The position numbers and the translations under genes are program-made. From Plumapathes pennacea (taxonomy: Eukaryota > Cnidaria > Anthozoa > Antipatharia > Myriopathidae): 64,000 bases of DNA. Under the pieces are notes generated by a model, which was not told the origin of the DNA, searched no databases, and worked only from the letters and a program-made list of their open reading frames with translations. The stretch spans positions 27,021,759-27,085,758 of the forward strand of contig OZ038462.1 in assembly GCA_964036295.1 (NCBI GenBank), written 5' to 3'. Positions 35,101 to 47,257 of the stretch are shown here, in pieces; position 1 is the first letter of the stretch; every line of letters starts with the position of its first letter.

Positions 35101-38068
35101 TCTGTCTCCTCCAGCTTGTTCTGTAGCCAGTCAAAGTTGCTCAGCTCACGAACAAGTTCATGGGTTCGCCCTGCAGCACAAAGATGGTGTGCCAACTCCT
35201 TGAAGAAGTAAGCGTCTCCTTTAGGTCCCCCCGACCAACCTTCACCATCACACTTGCTCTTGTACCTATCCAATACATTGTTATGTGCGTCCTCCAAAGC
35301 ACTCTCTCTACGCTCTTGAACGGTTTTTCCTTGTAAGTAATCCATCAATATGTCGTGGACCAGATATCCACCTTCAATTGTTCCTTTTTGTAGCATCGAA
35401 CGCTCTTCAAGGAAATCCAGTGCCTTCCTCACCGACCTCTGGAGCTTTCTTTGTTGTTTAGTACCACGATCAAGCGATGCGTCACTCGACCAGATCATTT
35501 CCAGGACGTGAGACGGTATTTCGGTATCTTCAGGAAACACTGCCAAGTCTAGATACCAGGTCCTGTACTTCTCAGGCAGAGCTTTGAAACTCACATCGAT
35601 GGCGGCCATTAAGTGCTCATAAGGATAGCAATCTTTAGGAAAACAGGAACGAATTTCTTCAAGGTCAGCGTCTTGCAGCTCCTCTAGTCTGTCCCTCCAG
35701 GCCTGTTCATTCTGTGTATCCACCAAACTTGAACCAATCAGCGCTATAGCTAGAGGTAAGCCGCCACATTCTTCTAAGATCTGCTCTACGACGAGTTTGA
35801 TTTCTCGTGGCAATAGGTTTAAGTCTACCTTAGCACTCTTAGCCAGCAGTTGTCTCGCTTGGTCTTTACTCAAGGCGCCAAGTTTGTGCAGTTCTGAGCC
35901 ACGGAGCCCATGCACCACTTCTGAGTTACGTGTTGTTATGAGAAGCTGGCAGTTCCCACTCAGCACATCAAAAGCTGAAGCGTGCTCCACGTCCCACACG
36001 TCATCTAATACAACAAGGCTGTCTTTATCTACTGTGTTCTCCTGGATCCAGTCCTGCGCCTTCACTTTGTCACTGAAGGACATCTGTTTCCCACCGATAG
36101 CGGTGGCCACCATGTTTAGTAAAGATAGTAGGTGAGGCGTTTGACCCACGTTGATCCAGATGACTTGGCGCGTGCTACGTATTTCCCAGCACACAGCTTG
36201 AGCTAGAACTGTCTTGCCGATCCCTCCCATGCCTTTGATACCCACGACGTCTTTACCGCGCGCTCCCACGACACCCACAGATGACTGTCCAGACAGCAAG
36301 AGTCGCTTCACTTGTTCCACATCTGACGACCTGTTCACGTAATCAGCAGGGAGATGACGAAGACCGAAGGAACTGGTGGCTGCCAAGGCAAAAACAATGA
36401 TAGTGAATATACATTGCTGATTGAAAATAAAGTCCGCATGTAATGTTTGATGTAGTCGTAAACGTAACAAATTCCTAAGTAGTCAATTAAGTAGTCAGGC
36501 AATCATGAGGTCATGAGGTAGTTTAACTTTGGTTCACAGTTAGTAAGTCAAGGAATCGGTCAGCGACCCATTCAGTAAGCCGATCAATCAATCAGTGTAT
36601 AATCCGGCGGTCAGTCAATCAACCAAACAGTCAGTCAGTCAGTCAGTCAGTCAGTCAGTCAGTCAGTCAGTCAATCAGTCAGTCAGTCAGTCAGTCAGTC
36701 AGTCAGTCAGTCAATCATTCAATCAATCATTTAATCAGTCAGTCAGTCAGTCAGTCAGTCAGCCAGTCAGTCAATAAGTCAGTCATTCGGTCAATCAATC
36801 AATGATCAGTAAATCAGTCAGTCAGTCAGTCAATCATTCAATCAATCAAGTACCCTTAAGTTCAGTTTAGTAGAATTTACCAAATTAGTTTCTAAATGGC
36901 TGTCTGCACATTTCTGTCCGTTCTATTAAACGCACGCAATGCATATATTTACCTATAACAATTACCTTTCCCTTTGGAGTCATCTCTTTTCTGTGTTGTT
37001 TGGAATTCCTCAAGTCTAGCTGCCAAATCCTTGCGAGGAATATTTTCTAAAACTGTGCCCAGGAATGAGAGATCTCTTGGTCCCAGTGCACCACGCTTCT
37101 CTAGTTCACCAAATAAGGACAAGAATGATTCAGTTTTTTCCTGTGTCGCTGGTGGTATAATGTCCTGCACCAGAAATTTCATTCTTTTCAAATCTTTCTC
37201 CTCAAACTTTAGAGACAGAGCAACAAGGAATTTCCTGTAGCTGCTCAAGGGATAGTCTGCAGCAAGTTCATATTTACAAGCTGTGTCAAAAAGAAATACA
37301 TATAAAAAAAGTTACTAATTTAGTGACTGGCAAATAAATATTTCGCAGAATTCACGAAGAGGGCCTGGAACAATCCCGGGGGGAGGGGGGGGGGGGGCAC
37401 TTGAAGAATACTCATACGGCGAGGCTCATTCCCTTACCCTTTAAAATACCATTCTGGGGTCTAAATAGTGACCCTTTCATATACCTCTAGGAAATTATAA
37501 ACGCTCACACACGCTCACGCATTAATTTCATGCAGCGCTAATTTCCTATAATAAGGTATACTGAGGTTATTCAAATTGTGCAATGATTAACAAACAGATC
37601 GGATTTACAGCCGGACGAAAATTGAACATCACAACAAATTCATTTACACATATTTTCACCCTCTACCCCGAATAATCACTTCAGGACGAGGGGGAGGTCG
37701 AAGTGGAATGGGGACTGTAAAATAAACGCGTTTGTACTTATACGTTATGCACAGGTAATAGATTATCACTGTTTTTGCTCTCACTGACCTTCCTTGTCGG
37801 TTCTTTCTGGGTCAAGATGCTCGAGCTGTTGAGCAAGATCGCTCCGATAGATCGCTCGAAGGACGCCGCTCAGAAACGACATGTCATCGACGGTCAGATA
37901 GCCACGAATCTCTAACTCGGTGATGAGTTCGTTCGCTGCCATATCCGAGCAAGCATCGACCATGTCGACCAACAGAAAGCGCATTCTGCACGTATCTTCC
38001 TGTCTGAGGTCTCTCGATACCGAAAGCAACAGCTCTCGAATTGGCGACTGTGAGCCACGCTCGGCCAT
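32170..38068 (-). pseudogene. Tandem-DED NB-ARC WD40 protein, copy B (frameshifted)
   Basis: Exons match copy A: 38068-37789 (DED1), 37280-36966 (DED2), 36379-32170. DED1 and DED2 keep RxDL (RSDL, RKDL), and the NB-ARC motifs GMGGIGKT, VVLDDVWD, GLPLA and VHD are intact. Near 34606 a 7-bp stretch present in copy C is missing between two TGGA words. The frame shifts right after the second WD repeat and stops at 34587. The predicted product is 795 residues: both DEDs, NB-ARC, winged helix and two WD repeats. The remaining 2.4 kb of WD40 sequence is open in the downstream frame and very similar to copy C, so the lesion is recent. It may be a young pseudogene, a truncated functional protein or a sequencing error. 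B and C are close sister copies in the WD40 part. Confidence 0.8.
36540..36850. repeat. TCAG/TCAA tetranucleotide repeat, intron 2 of copy B
   Basis: Same repeat and position as in copy A, expanded to long CAGT runs. Its Ser-Gln-Val open frame is a repeat artefact. Confidence 0.8.
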
Positions 38069-38197
38069 CCGTTATATTTCCCAATGCTCGCTGGCCGTCG
38101 AGTAATCGGACAGCAACAAACTCAAACTTAAATAAAATAATTTGATAGACGTTGGATCAGCAACGTTTCTTCGTGTCGGATTTTTCGAGAATTCAGT

Positions 38198-38220
38198 AGA
38201 ATGACGTAGCTTTACCGGGA
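38198..38220 (-). promoter_or_regulatory. Conserved promoter block of copy B with TGACGT half-CRE
   Basis: AGAATGACGTAGCTTTACCG, 130 bp upstream of the copy B DED1 start, matches the copy A block at 30741 and the block at 62814. Its retention suggests copy B was, or still is, expressed. Confidence 0.5.
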
Positions 38221-39701
38221 AATCCCAGGTTGAGGGGTAGGGTGGGGGGCTCAACGGTGCGATCAACAGCGAAAAACATTACGGAAACTGAAACAGTACA
38301 GTGATAAACAAACGTGCCAAGGACAGAAAATACATGTTTCGGGTGGAGCGCATTGTCATCTGACAAAGTGCCTCTTAATTAACAGCGCAACCCTCGGGCC
38401 CACCCTCCCTCTCACCCACTCTCCCCCAACCCCCTCCCCCCCCCCCCCCCCCCCCCCCCCCCGCCACCTTCGCAGTCAGCGCTATACCGGCTCAAAGCAA
38501 AGGTATTCCATCATGGGAAAGCCCGGCGTGGAAGGTAAGCATTCAACAGAGATCATAACTGAAGAAAATTATTAGTGCTAGTATTCGTCTAGTCTCGTCT
38601 AGAGGAGAAAACACGCTCCAAATCACCGAAGAGTCGTTTCTGGAGAGAGATAGGGAGATATGTGAAACATTCGTCATGTTGCCGTGCCTTCAATGTGCTT
38701 CAGTGGACTTTGGACGCTAAAGGCGAGTTCGTTCGAGTCTATTTCCGAAATAGGAAAAGCTAAAATGACCCAAAGTGTTGCCTTGTTGCGAAGGGAATTT
38801 AGTTCGGCTGCATAACACTTAACAGTAAAACATTCAGGCCAATAACACTTAACAGTAACCCCATCTAGGCCATTTTGTCTTGTTTTGTCTTGTAACTTAA
38901 CTGTATTTTTTCACACAACACTTAACATTATTTTTTTGGGCTTCATAACACTTAACAGTAAAAAATTCAGGCCCATAACACTCAACCCCAGTAAAATTGA
39001 GAAAGGGGGGGCCGAGCGCCGGTAGGCGCGAGCCGCTAGGGGGGTCCGGGAGCTTGCCCCCCCGGAAAATTTTGAAATCTAAACCTCCTAAAACAGCGAT
39101 TTCCTGCATTTTTAGACCATTTAAGCTTTTGGAAGGAAATTTATCTTTCAGGTACTGCCGGTAAGTTCGGCGCCGCATCGAACGCGTAATAAAACACTTT
39201 GCCGTCAATTGGCCAAACTACAGATAAATCTGTTGCAGCGCGCTGGTCGTGGTCACACTACACATTTTTCCCTAGGGAAATACGATTTACCGAGGGTGAA
39301 ATGTGAAAAAAATTTCCCAAGGGAAAGTATCTCGGGTTTCATTTTCCTCGGGTAATCACCGGTCACACCGGTCACACCGGTCACACCGTAACCAGGTTGG
39401 CCTCGGGGTGTTCTTTCCCGCGAGTATATGCAATAACAGTCATGGTCACACTAGACACTTTTACCCTAGGGAAACCTCACTTTACCAAGGGTAACTAAAA
39501 TTTTTAAGTGTGACCGAGTTTACCCCAGCTAAATTACCTCGGGGAAATTTCACTCTCTGGGCCTTGAATATGTCATGCGAACAATAGAGTTTCCCCTGAC
39601 AGCTACCCATAAGAAACAGCAAGGGTAAATTCATTTCCCCAGCATGTTAAAAAATAGGGGCTCGTCGCTTAATGCGCTAGTGACAGATCATGAAGTGAAG
39701 A

Positions 39702-40049
39702 CTAAGCACGTGGGATACATTTGCCGCGCAGAGATAGCGCACAAATGAAGTCAAAAGTATGTCTTGAAACACGAAAGTTCTCCTTCCACCACGTATTCAA
39801 AATATCTGACTGCAGCATGTTTGCAAACCAGAGCAGCCTGGGAAGAACCCAAGCGTTTCGCGTGGACCGGTGCCCTGCTTGCCAAGCCAAACTGGTCTTA
39901 AATCGAAATAATCCCGCTTGTTGTCTTCGTCGACGTCTCCGAGCAATCAAACAGTGTAATAGCAGTGCTTTTGATCGCCTTGCTCGTTGAAATAAAGTGA
40001 CAAAAAGTGAGCGAATAAGAGTAAACTCTTCACGTTGATTATCGGACAT
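39702..40049 (-). mobile_element. PIF/Harbinger transposase fragment
   Basis: A 115-residue frame contains WVLPR, WFANML and WWKENFRVSRHTFDFIC. This is the N-terminal signature of Harbinger/HARBI1-type transposases just before the DDE domain. The frame ends shortly after this motif (GKCIPRA stop), so the catalytic DDE region is absent. It is a remnant and not expected to be active. Flanking sequence has GGTCACAC repeats, but no clear pair of terminal repeats was found. Confidence 0.65.
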
Positions 40050-40987
40050 GACGCCTGGGCCGGATGAGTGTCAGAGTGTTGTTCGCACGCAGCACGTCAT
40101 TCCACATTGCTGCTTGTTTCTCAATTTTCTTTATAATAATATTACTGGTAACGAAACTGAACAAAAGTTCTGAATTGATTGATATAAACAACAACAACAA
40201 AAGACGAAAAACAAAGCCCGTGTACGATTGTAGAGATCTACGTTGTCTGAAAAAATCCGAGACCCAGACAAAAGGGGGGGCCGCGGCCCCCTCGCCCTCC
40301 CCCCCCCCCCCCCCCCCTAAATCCGCCACTGGTTATGCGGGCAGACCACAGGAAACTTGTGTAGGGAATAAAGTTGATTTTATTCCTCGCTAACTTAATC
40401 TGAGATGGCACCGTGTGGTGCCAGAATGTCTTTGACAATCTGTCAAAGGGTTATCGCTGATTGGCTAAATTATTAAGACTCATTTCGTCACAGTCGCTCT
40501 AAATCTGTTTTCGTATTCCCAGAAAATAAAACGCATCTGTTGAATAGGGGCTACTGGGTTTACTGTACGGCCTGACTTGTAGAAACTTACAACATAACAA
40601 ATACCGAAAAGGTTCTAATTTAACTTTAAATTTAACTTCTTAACTTCCTTTAAATTTCTGACTATGTTCGCAAATCCGTTGGAATTTGCAGTCAATTCCG
40701 ACTTGTCTTCGATTTGCGAACATCTATTTAACCACTGATTTCGCTGGCAATTTTATGTGACGTCAGAGTTGGTTGTTCCTTTTGTTCTGACCTCGCAAAT
40801 CTATTCGGCTCCACGAGATGAAAGGAGTCAAAAGGAGATTACTGTAGACTTGGGTTACTCTGGCACACATATTTGGGCAACCTGAGTAAAAAAAGAAAGA
40901 AACGAAAAATCGAGACCACGGGCAAAACGGCGGGAGGGGGAGGGGGAGAAAAGGGGAAGGAGCTAAACTGAACATTAATATTCTAAC

Positions 40988-41083
40988 CTTTTCTTGAGCT
41001 TCCCGGCGGTTGGCCAGCCTCTCCGCTTCGTAAAGTTTCCCACGACTTGTTTTCTTCTTGGGACGGATAGACATCAGCTGCCG
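40988..41083 (-). CDS. Isolated exon-like segment, 32 codons, unknown gene
   Basis: The minus strand shows a good acceptor (GAAATGTTTTCAG) and a donor (AAAAG/GTTAGA) around a fully open 96-bp segment. It encodes a basic, charged peptide with PKKKTSRGKLYEAERLANRR, which looks helical. No partner exons were found on either side. It lies in a block that copy B's 3' flank lacks. It could be a stray exon of a displaced gene or chance. The family is not recognised. Confidence 0.3.
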
Positions 41084-41273
41084 CTGAAAACATTTCATTC
41101 ATTTGTTATAGAAACCGTTCTGCTCATCAGAAGCGGCCAGAATGCGCGACGAACGCTAAAACCGACCAGCCCTTCAGAATGTCACGCAATTTATTTTAGT
41201 TTGGTTTGATTGACGTGCGAAATGCGTGCGAATTTGAATGGTTTCCAAAAGTTATTATGGATTTCTGGCTATG

Positions 41274-41319
41274 GTTGCTGTTGTGGCATCTGGGTCTCCG
41301 AGGATGCCACAACAGCAAC
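41274..41319. other. Perfect 17-bp hairpin
   Basis: Arm GTTGCTGTTGTGGCATC (41274-41290), a 12-base loop, then arm GATGCCACAACAGCAAC (41303-41319). The stem has no mismatch. It could fold as a short RNA hairpin or be the core of a decayed inverted-repeat element. No flanking extension of the stem is seen. Confidence 0.6.
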
Positions 41320-41640
41320 GGCAAACAAATGATAATCAGCTAAAAACAAACGTTGCTTTTCCCGCTGCCGGATTCACAGAACAACAGCGGCCATGCATCT
41401 CAGTACATCTCTGTCCATACACGTAAGCTTAATCTTTGTATAAAGGAGCATTTTCTGTCTTAGTCCACGGAAACCAAAGTGGGACTGAAGCTGCTGTTAC
41501 ATTTTCGGCTTCTTTTCATTAACTGACAGTTTAAGTCTGTACGTTAGCGGTGAGGACGGCTGCTGTTGTTGACTGACGTTTCGAAAGATCACGACCAACG
41601 CACTGTTCACGCTCCTGGGTTCAAATCATTTGCCATATTT

Positions 41641-41861
41641 AGGGGTGCATGGCCAAAGGTACCTAGAAAATCGTGGGTCTCGGAAAGCTTCATTTTGGTC
41701 CGATCTCGGAATCTCGACAGCCCTTTTTATGAGTCTCGGAGTCTCGTTGATTTTTTTGTTTGTTTCTTTCCGTCTCGGAGTGGTTGAAGTCTCGGTCTCG
41801 GATGTTCAAAAAAGGGTCTCGGCGTCTCGGCGAGTCTCGGATTTTACCATTTGGCACCCCT
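41641..41861. repeat. TIR element with TCTCGG repeats, inserted downstream of copy C
   Basis: The ends AGGGGTGC and GCACCCCT are perfect 8-bp inverted repeats, with weaker similarity further in (GGCCAAA/CCAAATGG). The interior has about ten TCTCGG words. The paralogous site downstream of copy B (near 32150) reads straight through, so this is an insertion newer than the B/C duplication. It is probably a non-autonomous DNA transposon. Confidence 0.65.
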
Positions 41862-41889
41862 ATATCAGTTAAGCGTGATGAACAAAGTT

Positions 41890-44800
41890 CTAGTGTTTAA
41901 CATCTAAAATACAGAGTTGTCCGTTACAAAGTCCGACTACAGCCATGTGACCATCAGAACTCAACGTCACGACTCTAACGGCTTGTTCAAAATAGAACTC
42001 ACTCACTAACTCGCCATCCTCGACTCTCCACATCTTCACTGTTTTATCACGTGACCCAGTGATCACGTGACGTTCGTCTGGGGAGAGACACAGCGACATC
42101 ACATCGTCTGTGTGACCACGAAATGTACTCAGGGTTTGGGCTCTATTTTTCAAACTCCATCGTTTCACAGTGTAATTGGCGCCATCTGAGAATACTTGCT
42201 TACCATCCGGCGAAACTTTGGACACGTGGTGTTGACCTCGGTGACCCAGAACTCTTTGCAGTTCTGTGCCTTCAGAAAGACACCAGACAGTTGCGGTAGA
42301 ATCGTAGAAACAGCTGATGACTTGGCCTTTCAGGGACCAGATACAATTGACTCCAAAACTTGTAGAACAGAATTTTCTGACTTTGTGACCGTCATTCAAA
42401 TCCCACTGGATAAGAATGTTGTCCAGTGAACCGGAGATCAAAGAACTGGAGCCCTCAACGAAGGACAGGGCGGTGACTTTGTGTGGGTGAGCGTTTTTCA
42501 CAGCTAGAACTAAATCACACGAAGGAATGTCCGTTGTGTCAGAGAATTTCCAGATCTTTAAACTTTTGTCGTCTGACCCAGTTGCTAACAACTGTTCTTC
42601 TTCTGCTCGCACTGCCAGAGCATTGATGGGTTCACTGTGGGCGTCAATCACAGCCGCTTGGCTTACTTCCTTCAAGCTGATCAAATGTAGTTTCCCTTTC
42701 TCGTCAACGGCTGCAATTCTGTCGTTAAGCAACAGGCGCACAGCTGCAACTCCAGCCTCACATTTGCGCAAGATTTTTGGTGGTGAACCGTCAGAAGCTG
42801 ACCAAAGCTTCAAGTCGCCCAAGGAGTCGGAAAACACGACGCTGTTTTCGTCGGGTGGCATCAAGACGACATCTGTGATGTAATAGCCTTCCCTACATGA
42901 GAATTCATACTTTGTAAGAACTGCCCCATCGTCAAGGTGAACTCTTGTGATACTTCCACGATTTGAGCACGTGATGACATCCTGACCGTTGGAAGATACG
43001 GCCAAAGCAGTTATCGAAGAACCTTCAGAGTGACCACATGGAGTCCTGAACTCGAAGCTGGTCGTCGGCATTTCCCAGGAACGCAGGGTGCTGCAGTACT
43101 GGTTGCTACCACTGAGGATATGAAAGCCAGCAGGAAGGAGATCCGCGGGGTACGGGCGGCTGTCAGGGTCAGTGAATGTTTCAGCGTCATCTGGATTAGC
43201 ATCACTGTTGTTGATCGTACAAGCTTTGTTGTACGCACTGCAGAAAACCATGGAGTCTCCCACGAGAGCAAAGTCGTTGATGTCATAAATGGGCGCTTTG
43301 ATCCAGCGCACATTTGATCCATTCTTCCAATTCCACAGCGCAATGGTGTTGTCTTTTGACGCGGACACTAACGTGTTGCCATCGTCAGAAAACTTCAGCA
43401 CTTGGACTGGAAACTCATGCCCTCTCAAGCTGCGCGCTTCTTGCATACATTTCAGGTCCCAGATCTTCACTTCAAGGTCCAAACCTCCAGATGCTGCAAA
43501 CCTTCCATCGGCATCGAGGCAAACGGCGTGAATTGCGTCTGTGTGCCCTGCTAAAGTACTAACTTCCTTAACACAGCGGCAATCCCAGACTTTCACTAAA
43601 CCATCGTCAGACGCAGTTACGCACATGCTTGCATCTGACGTCACAGCAACGTCATTGATGCTTCTTTCGTGCCCAGCAAAAGGAGCCGTGGTTTGATTGC
43701 ATTCAAGCTTCCAAAGTTTGTACGTATGGTCTTCTGACCCGGAGATTGCAACGTTACCTGTTACCACGACTGTACGTACCGGCCCGTTGTGCCCTTGTAG
43801 AATGCACGCTTCTTTTCCAGTGTGAAACCACCATACACGTACAGTCATGTCTTCACTGCCTGAAATGACCCTCCGTCCGTCGGGTGTTACAGCAACCCTG
43901 TAAATTGGACCTGTATGGCCAGCTAGGGACTTTACTTCTTTGCCAGTGCTTTTGTCCCATATCTTAACAGTCTTGTCTTCAGATCCCGAAACAACATACT
44001 CTCCATCAGGCGAGAAACAAACGGTGAAAACGGTCTTTGAATGACCCCGAAAGGTCTTCTCTAAATTGAGCGTGTTGAGGTTCCAGAGTTTTGCGGTACA
44101 ATCTGCACTTGCGGAGATCAAGTGATCTCCTTTGCTTGTGATTGATTGATTGCTTGTCATAGCTATGCCTTCAACAGGTCCGGTGTGGCCTTTGAAAGTA
44201 TGTAGCAGACTGCCACGCTCAAGGTCCCAAACTTGAATAGCGGAATCGTTAGAGCAGGACACTATCCGACGATCGTCCGGAGTAAAAAGAACTCCTTTTA
44301 GACAGTCTGTGGGTTCGTTGATTGTCATCATGTTCTGCATGGTGTCCATGTTCCAGACCTTCAGAGTTGTGTCAAAGGAACCTGACACAAGTAGTCGTCC
44401 AGTCTGGGACAAAGCAAGAGCGTAAACCACTTTTGTGTGACCACGTAATGTGTTCAGTTCTTTATCAATGTTAAAGTCCCAAACTTTGATGGTTGCATCG
44501 GCCGATCCAGTGATGATTCTCTTTCGATCTGGGGTTACAACGATGGCCATGACTGTCCGGCTACGGCTGTCAGTTGTGCGAATCAGAGGTCCTCCAGGGG
44601 GACTCAGGCAGGCGTTCAGAGGAACAAAACTCGGCCCAGAAGGACTGTTACGCTGTTTGATTTGATTCACCAGACAAGTAACTTTCTCAGACCTTGTGAA
44701 TCCTAGAAATCTTCCCAAGAGCTGAGGTCCCAGCTGCGGCTTACTTTTGTTGACGACATTTGAAGACAACACCAGAGCTGAGCGGATCAACTCCAGCTCT

Positions 44801-47012
44801 TCGTGTTTCTCCTGCACGTAGGTGAAATCTGACAACAGGAAGACAAGGTCTGTCTCCTCCAGCTTGTTCTGTAGCCAGTCAAAGTTGCTTAACTCGCAAA
44901 CAAGTTCGTCGGTCCGCCCTGCAGAACAAAGATGGTGCGCCAAATTCTTAAAAAAGTACGTGTCTCCTTTAGGTCCCCCCGACCAACCTTCGCCATCACA
45001 CTTGTTCTTGTACTTTTCCAGTAAATCGTTATGTGCGTCCTCCAAAGCACTCTCTCCACGCTCCTGTTCGATTTTACCTTGAAGATAATCCATCAGTATG
45101 TCGTGGACCAAATAGCCACCTTCAGTTGTTCCACTTTGTAACATAGAGCGCTTCTCAAGGAATCTCAGTGCCTCCCTCACGCGTCTCTGGAGTTTTCTTT
45201 GTTGTTTAGCACCACGATCAAGCGATGCGTCACTCGACCAGATCATTTCCAGGACGTGAGACTGTATCTCGGTATCTTCAGGAAACACTGCCAGGTCTAG
45301 ATACCAGGTCCTGTATTGCTCAGGCAGAGCTTTGAAACTCACATCGATGGCGGCCATTAAGTGTTCATAAGGGTAGCGATCTTTAGGAAAACAGGAACGA
45401 ATTTCTTCAAGGTCAGCGTCTTGCAGCTCCCCTAGCCTGTCCCTCCAGGCCTGTTCATTCTGTGTATCCACCAAACTTGAACCAATCAGCGCTATAGCTA
45501 GAGGTAAGCCGCCACACTCTTCTAAGATCTGCTCTGCAACGAGTTTGATTTCTCGTGGCAATAGGTTTAAGTCTACCTTAGCACTCTTTGCCAGCAGTTG
45601 TCTTGCTTGGTCTTTACTCAAGGCGCCAAGTCTGTGCAGTTCTGAGCCACGGAGCCCATGCACCACTTCTGAGTTACGTGTTGTTATGAGAAGCTGGCAG
45701 TTCCCACTCAGCACATCAAAAGCTGAAGCGTGCTCTACGTCCCACACGTCATCTAACACAACAAGGCTGTCTTTATCTACTGTGTTCTCCTGGATCCAGT
45801 CCTGCGCCTTCACTTTGTCACTGAAGGACCTCTGTTTTCCACCGATAGCGGTGGCCAACATGTTTAGTAAAGATAGTAGCTGAGGCATTTGACCCACGTT
45901 GATCCAGATGACTTGGCGCGTGCTACGTATATCCCAGCACACAGCTTGAGCTAGAACTGTCTTGCCGATCCCTCCCATGCCTTTGATACCCACGACGTCT
46001 TTACCGCGCGCTCCTACGACACCCACAGTGGACTGTCCAGACAGCAGGAGTCGCTTAACTTGTTCCACATCTGACGACCTGTTCACGTAATCAGCAGGGA
46101 GATGACGAAGACCGAAGGAACTGGTGGCTGCCAAGACAAAAACAAAGATAATGATTATGCATTGCTAGTAAAGTCTAGCGGTATTTAATGTTAGATGTAA
46201 TTGTAACTGTAGCAAATGCGCGATTAATCAGTTAACCAGTTAGGCAGTCATCATTCAGGTACTTTTTCTTTGGTCAACAATCAATTAATCCATCAATCGG
46301 TCAGTTACCACGCGAGTCCAGTAAGCTGACCAATTAATCAGCGCGTCAGTTGGTCAATCAATACGACTCATTTGTTTAAGTCAGTCACTGAGTCTCTCGG
46401 TTCTCACCCTACATTCACCGGAGCGACCTTATCATTTTAACCGAAGTTGTGTTTTTGGCAGAAAGTCTTTGTAAGTTTATCCAGTATCTGGCTGTCCCTA
46501 AGAAATCGCGCTTACCGCTTTTGTCTCACCTCCCGTAGACTACCCGCCCCCTCTGCCTCCGTGTTCCTGCCCCCTGTTCCCCTCTAAATTTAGCAGAGTA
46601 GAATCATATCATATTATTCATTTCTATATAAATAGCCGAAAATTGTTTGTCTGCTAGTTTCTCTCCCTTCTAACCCACAGTTTGTGACAAATACATGTTT
46701 ACATATAATAGTTACATTTCTCTTTGGAGCCATCTCTTTGCTGTGTTGTCTGGAATTCCTCAAGCCTATCTGCCAAATCCTTGCGAGGAATATTTTCTAA
46801 AACTGTGCCCAGGAATGAGAGATCTCTTGGTCCCAGTGCACCACGCTTCTCTAGTTCACCAAATAAGGTCAAGGGTGATGTAATTGATTCCTGTGTTGCT
46901 GGTGGTATAATGTCCTGCACCAGAAATTTCATTCTTATCAAATCTTTCTCCTCAAACTTTAGAGACAGAGCAATGAGGAATTTCCTGTAGCTGCTCAAGG
47001 GATAGTCTGCAG
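41890..47012 (-). CDS. Tandem-DED NB-ARC WD40 protein, copy C (exons 2 and 3)
   Basis: Exon 2 (47012-46716, DED2) and exon 3 (46127-41890, NB-ARC to WD40) join in phase 1. With the first exon at 62698-62419 the model has 1604 codons. NB-ARC motifs match copy A: GMGGIGKT, VVLDDVWD, TTRN, GLPLA, VHD. About 20 WD40-type repeats follow without interruption. DED2 keeps RKDL. Three oddities are visible. Exon 2 starts 18 bp later than in A and B, a clean loss of six codons. Its last base is T, giving a weaker AAAT/GTAACT donor. The WD region has a six-residue insertion near 44140. The expected role is as for copy A. This is the only full-length copy besides A, provided the distant first exon is used. 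Confidence 0.8.
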
Positions 47013-47257
47013 CTGTGTGAAAACAAAAAGAAAAAAAGAAATAGTTATTACGGAATTGAATGGCAAATACAACTTCATGAAAATATTCATGAGGAAGGGC
47101 CGCGAATAATAAACAGAGTTAATTAAAATGTGCAAAGCATAAACAACAGATCAGATGTACATGACCTTTCATATATTAAACTTCACAACAAATTATTTGG
47201 TGGGGAGGGAGGTAAGGGGAATATGTGTACCCCGAGTTAAATCACTTCAGGTGGGGT

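Larger units (their letters stand above)
38069..41889. other. Intergenic region between copies B and C
   Basis: It contains the copy B promoter block, a poly-C tract (about 38435-38462) and several ATAACACTTAACAGTA repeats (38810-39000). A G-rich segment near 39005-39065 is followed by GGTCACAC repeats (about 39245-39520). A Harbinger transposase remnant, a lone exon-like segment, a 17-bp hairpin and a TIR element are listed separately. No complete gene is visible. Confidence 0.5.

Noticed and set aside
36380..36470. Alternative start of copy B reading through the intron with a hydrophobic stretch (FTIIVFALA)
   Set aside because: It looks like a membrane segment, but it is the polypyrimidine tract before the exon 3 acceptor. 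In copies A and C the same path has stops, and the DED exons splice in phase to this acceptor.
38513..38534. ATGGGAAAGCCCGGCGTGG followed by a GTAAGC donor-like site on the plus strand
   Set aside because: Could be a tiny first exon, but no matching downstream exon was found in any phase with recognisable sequence.
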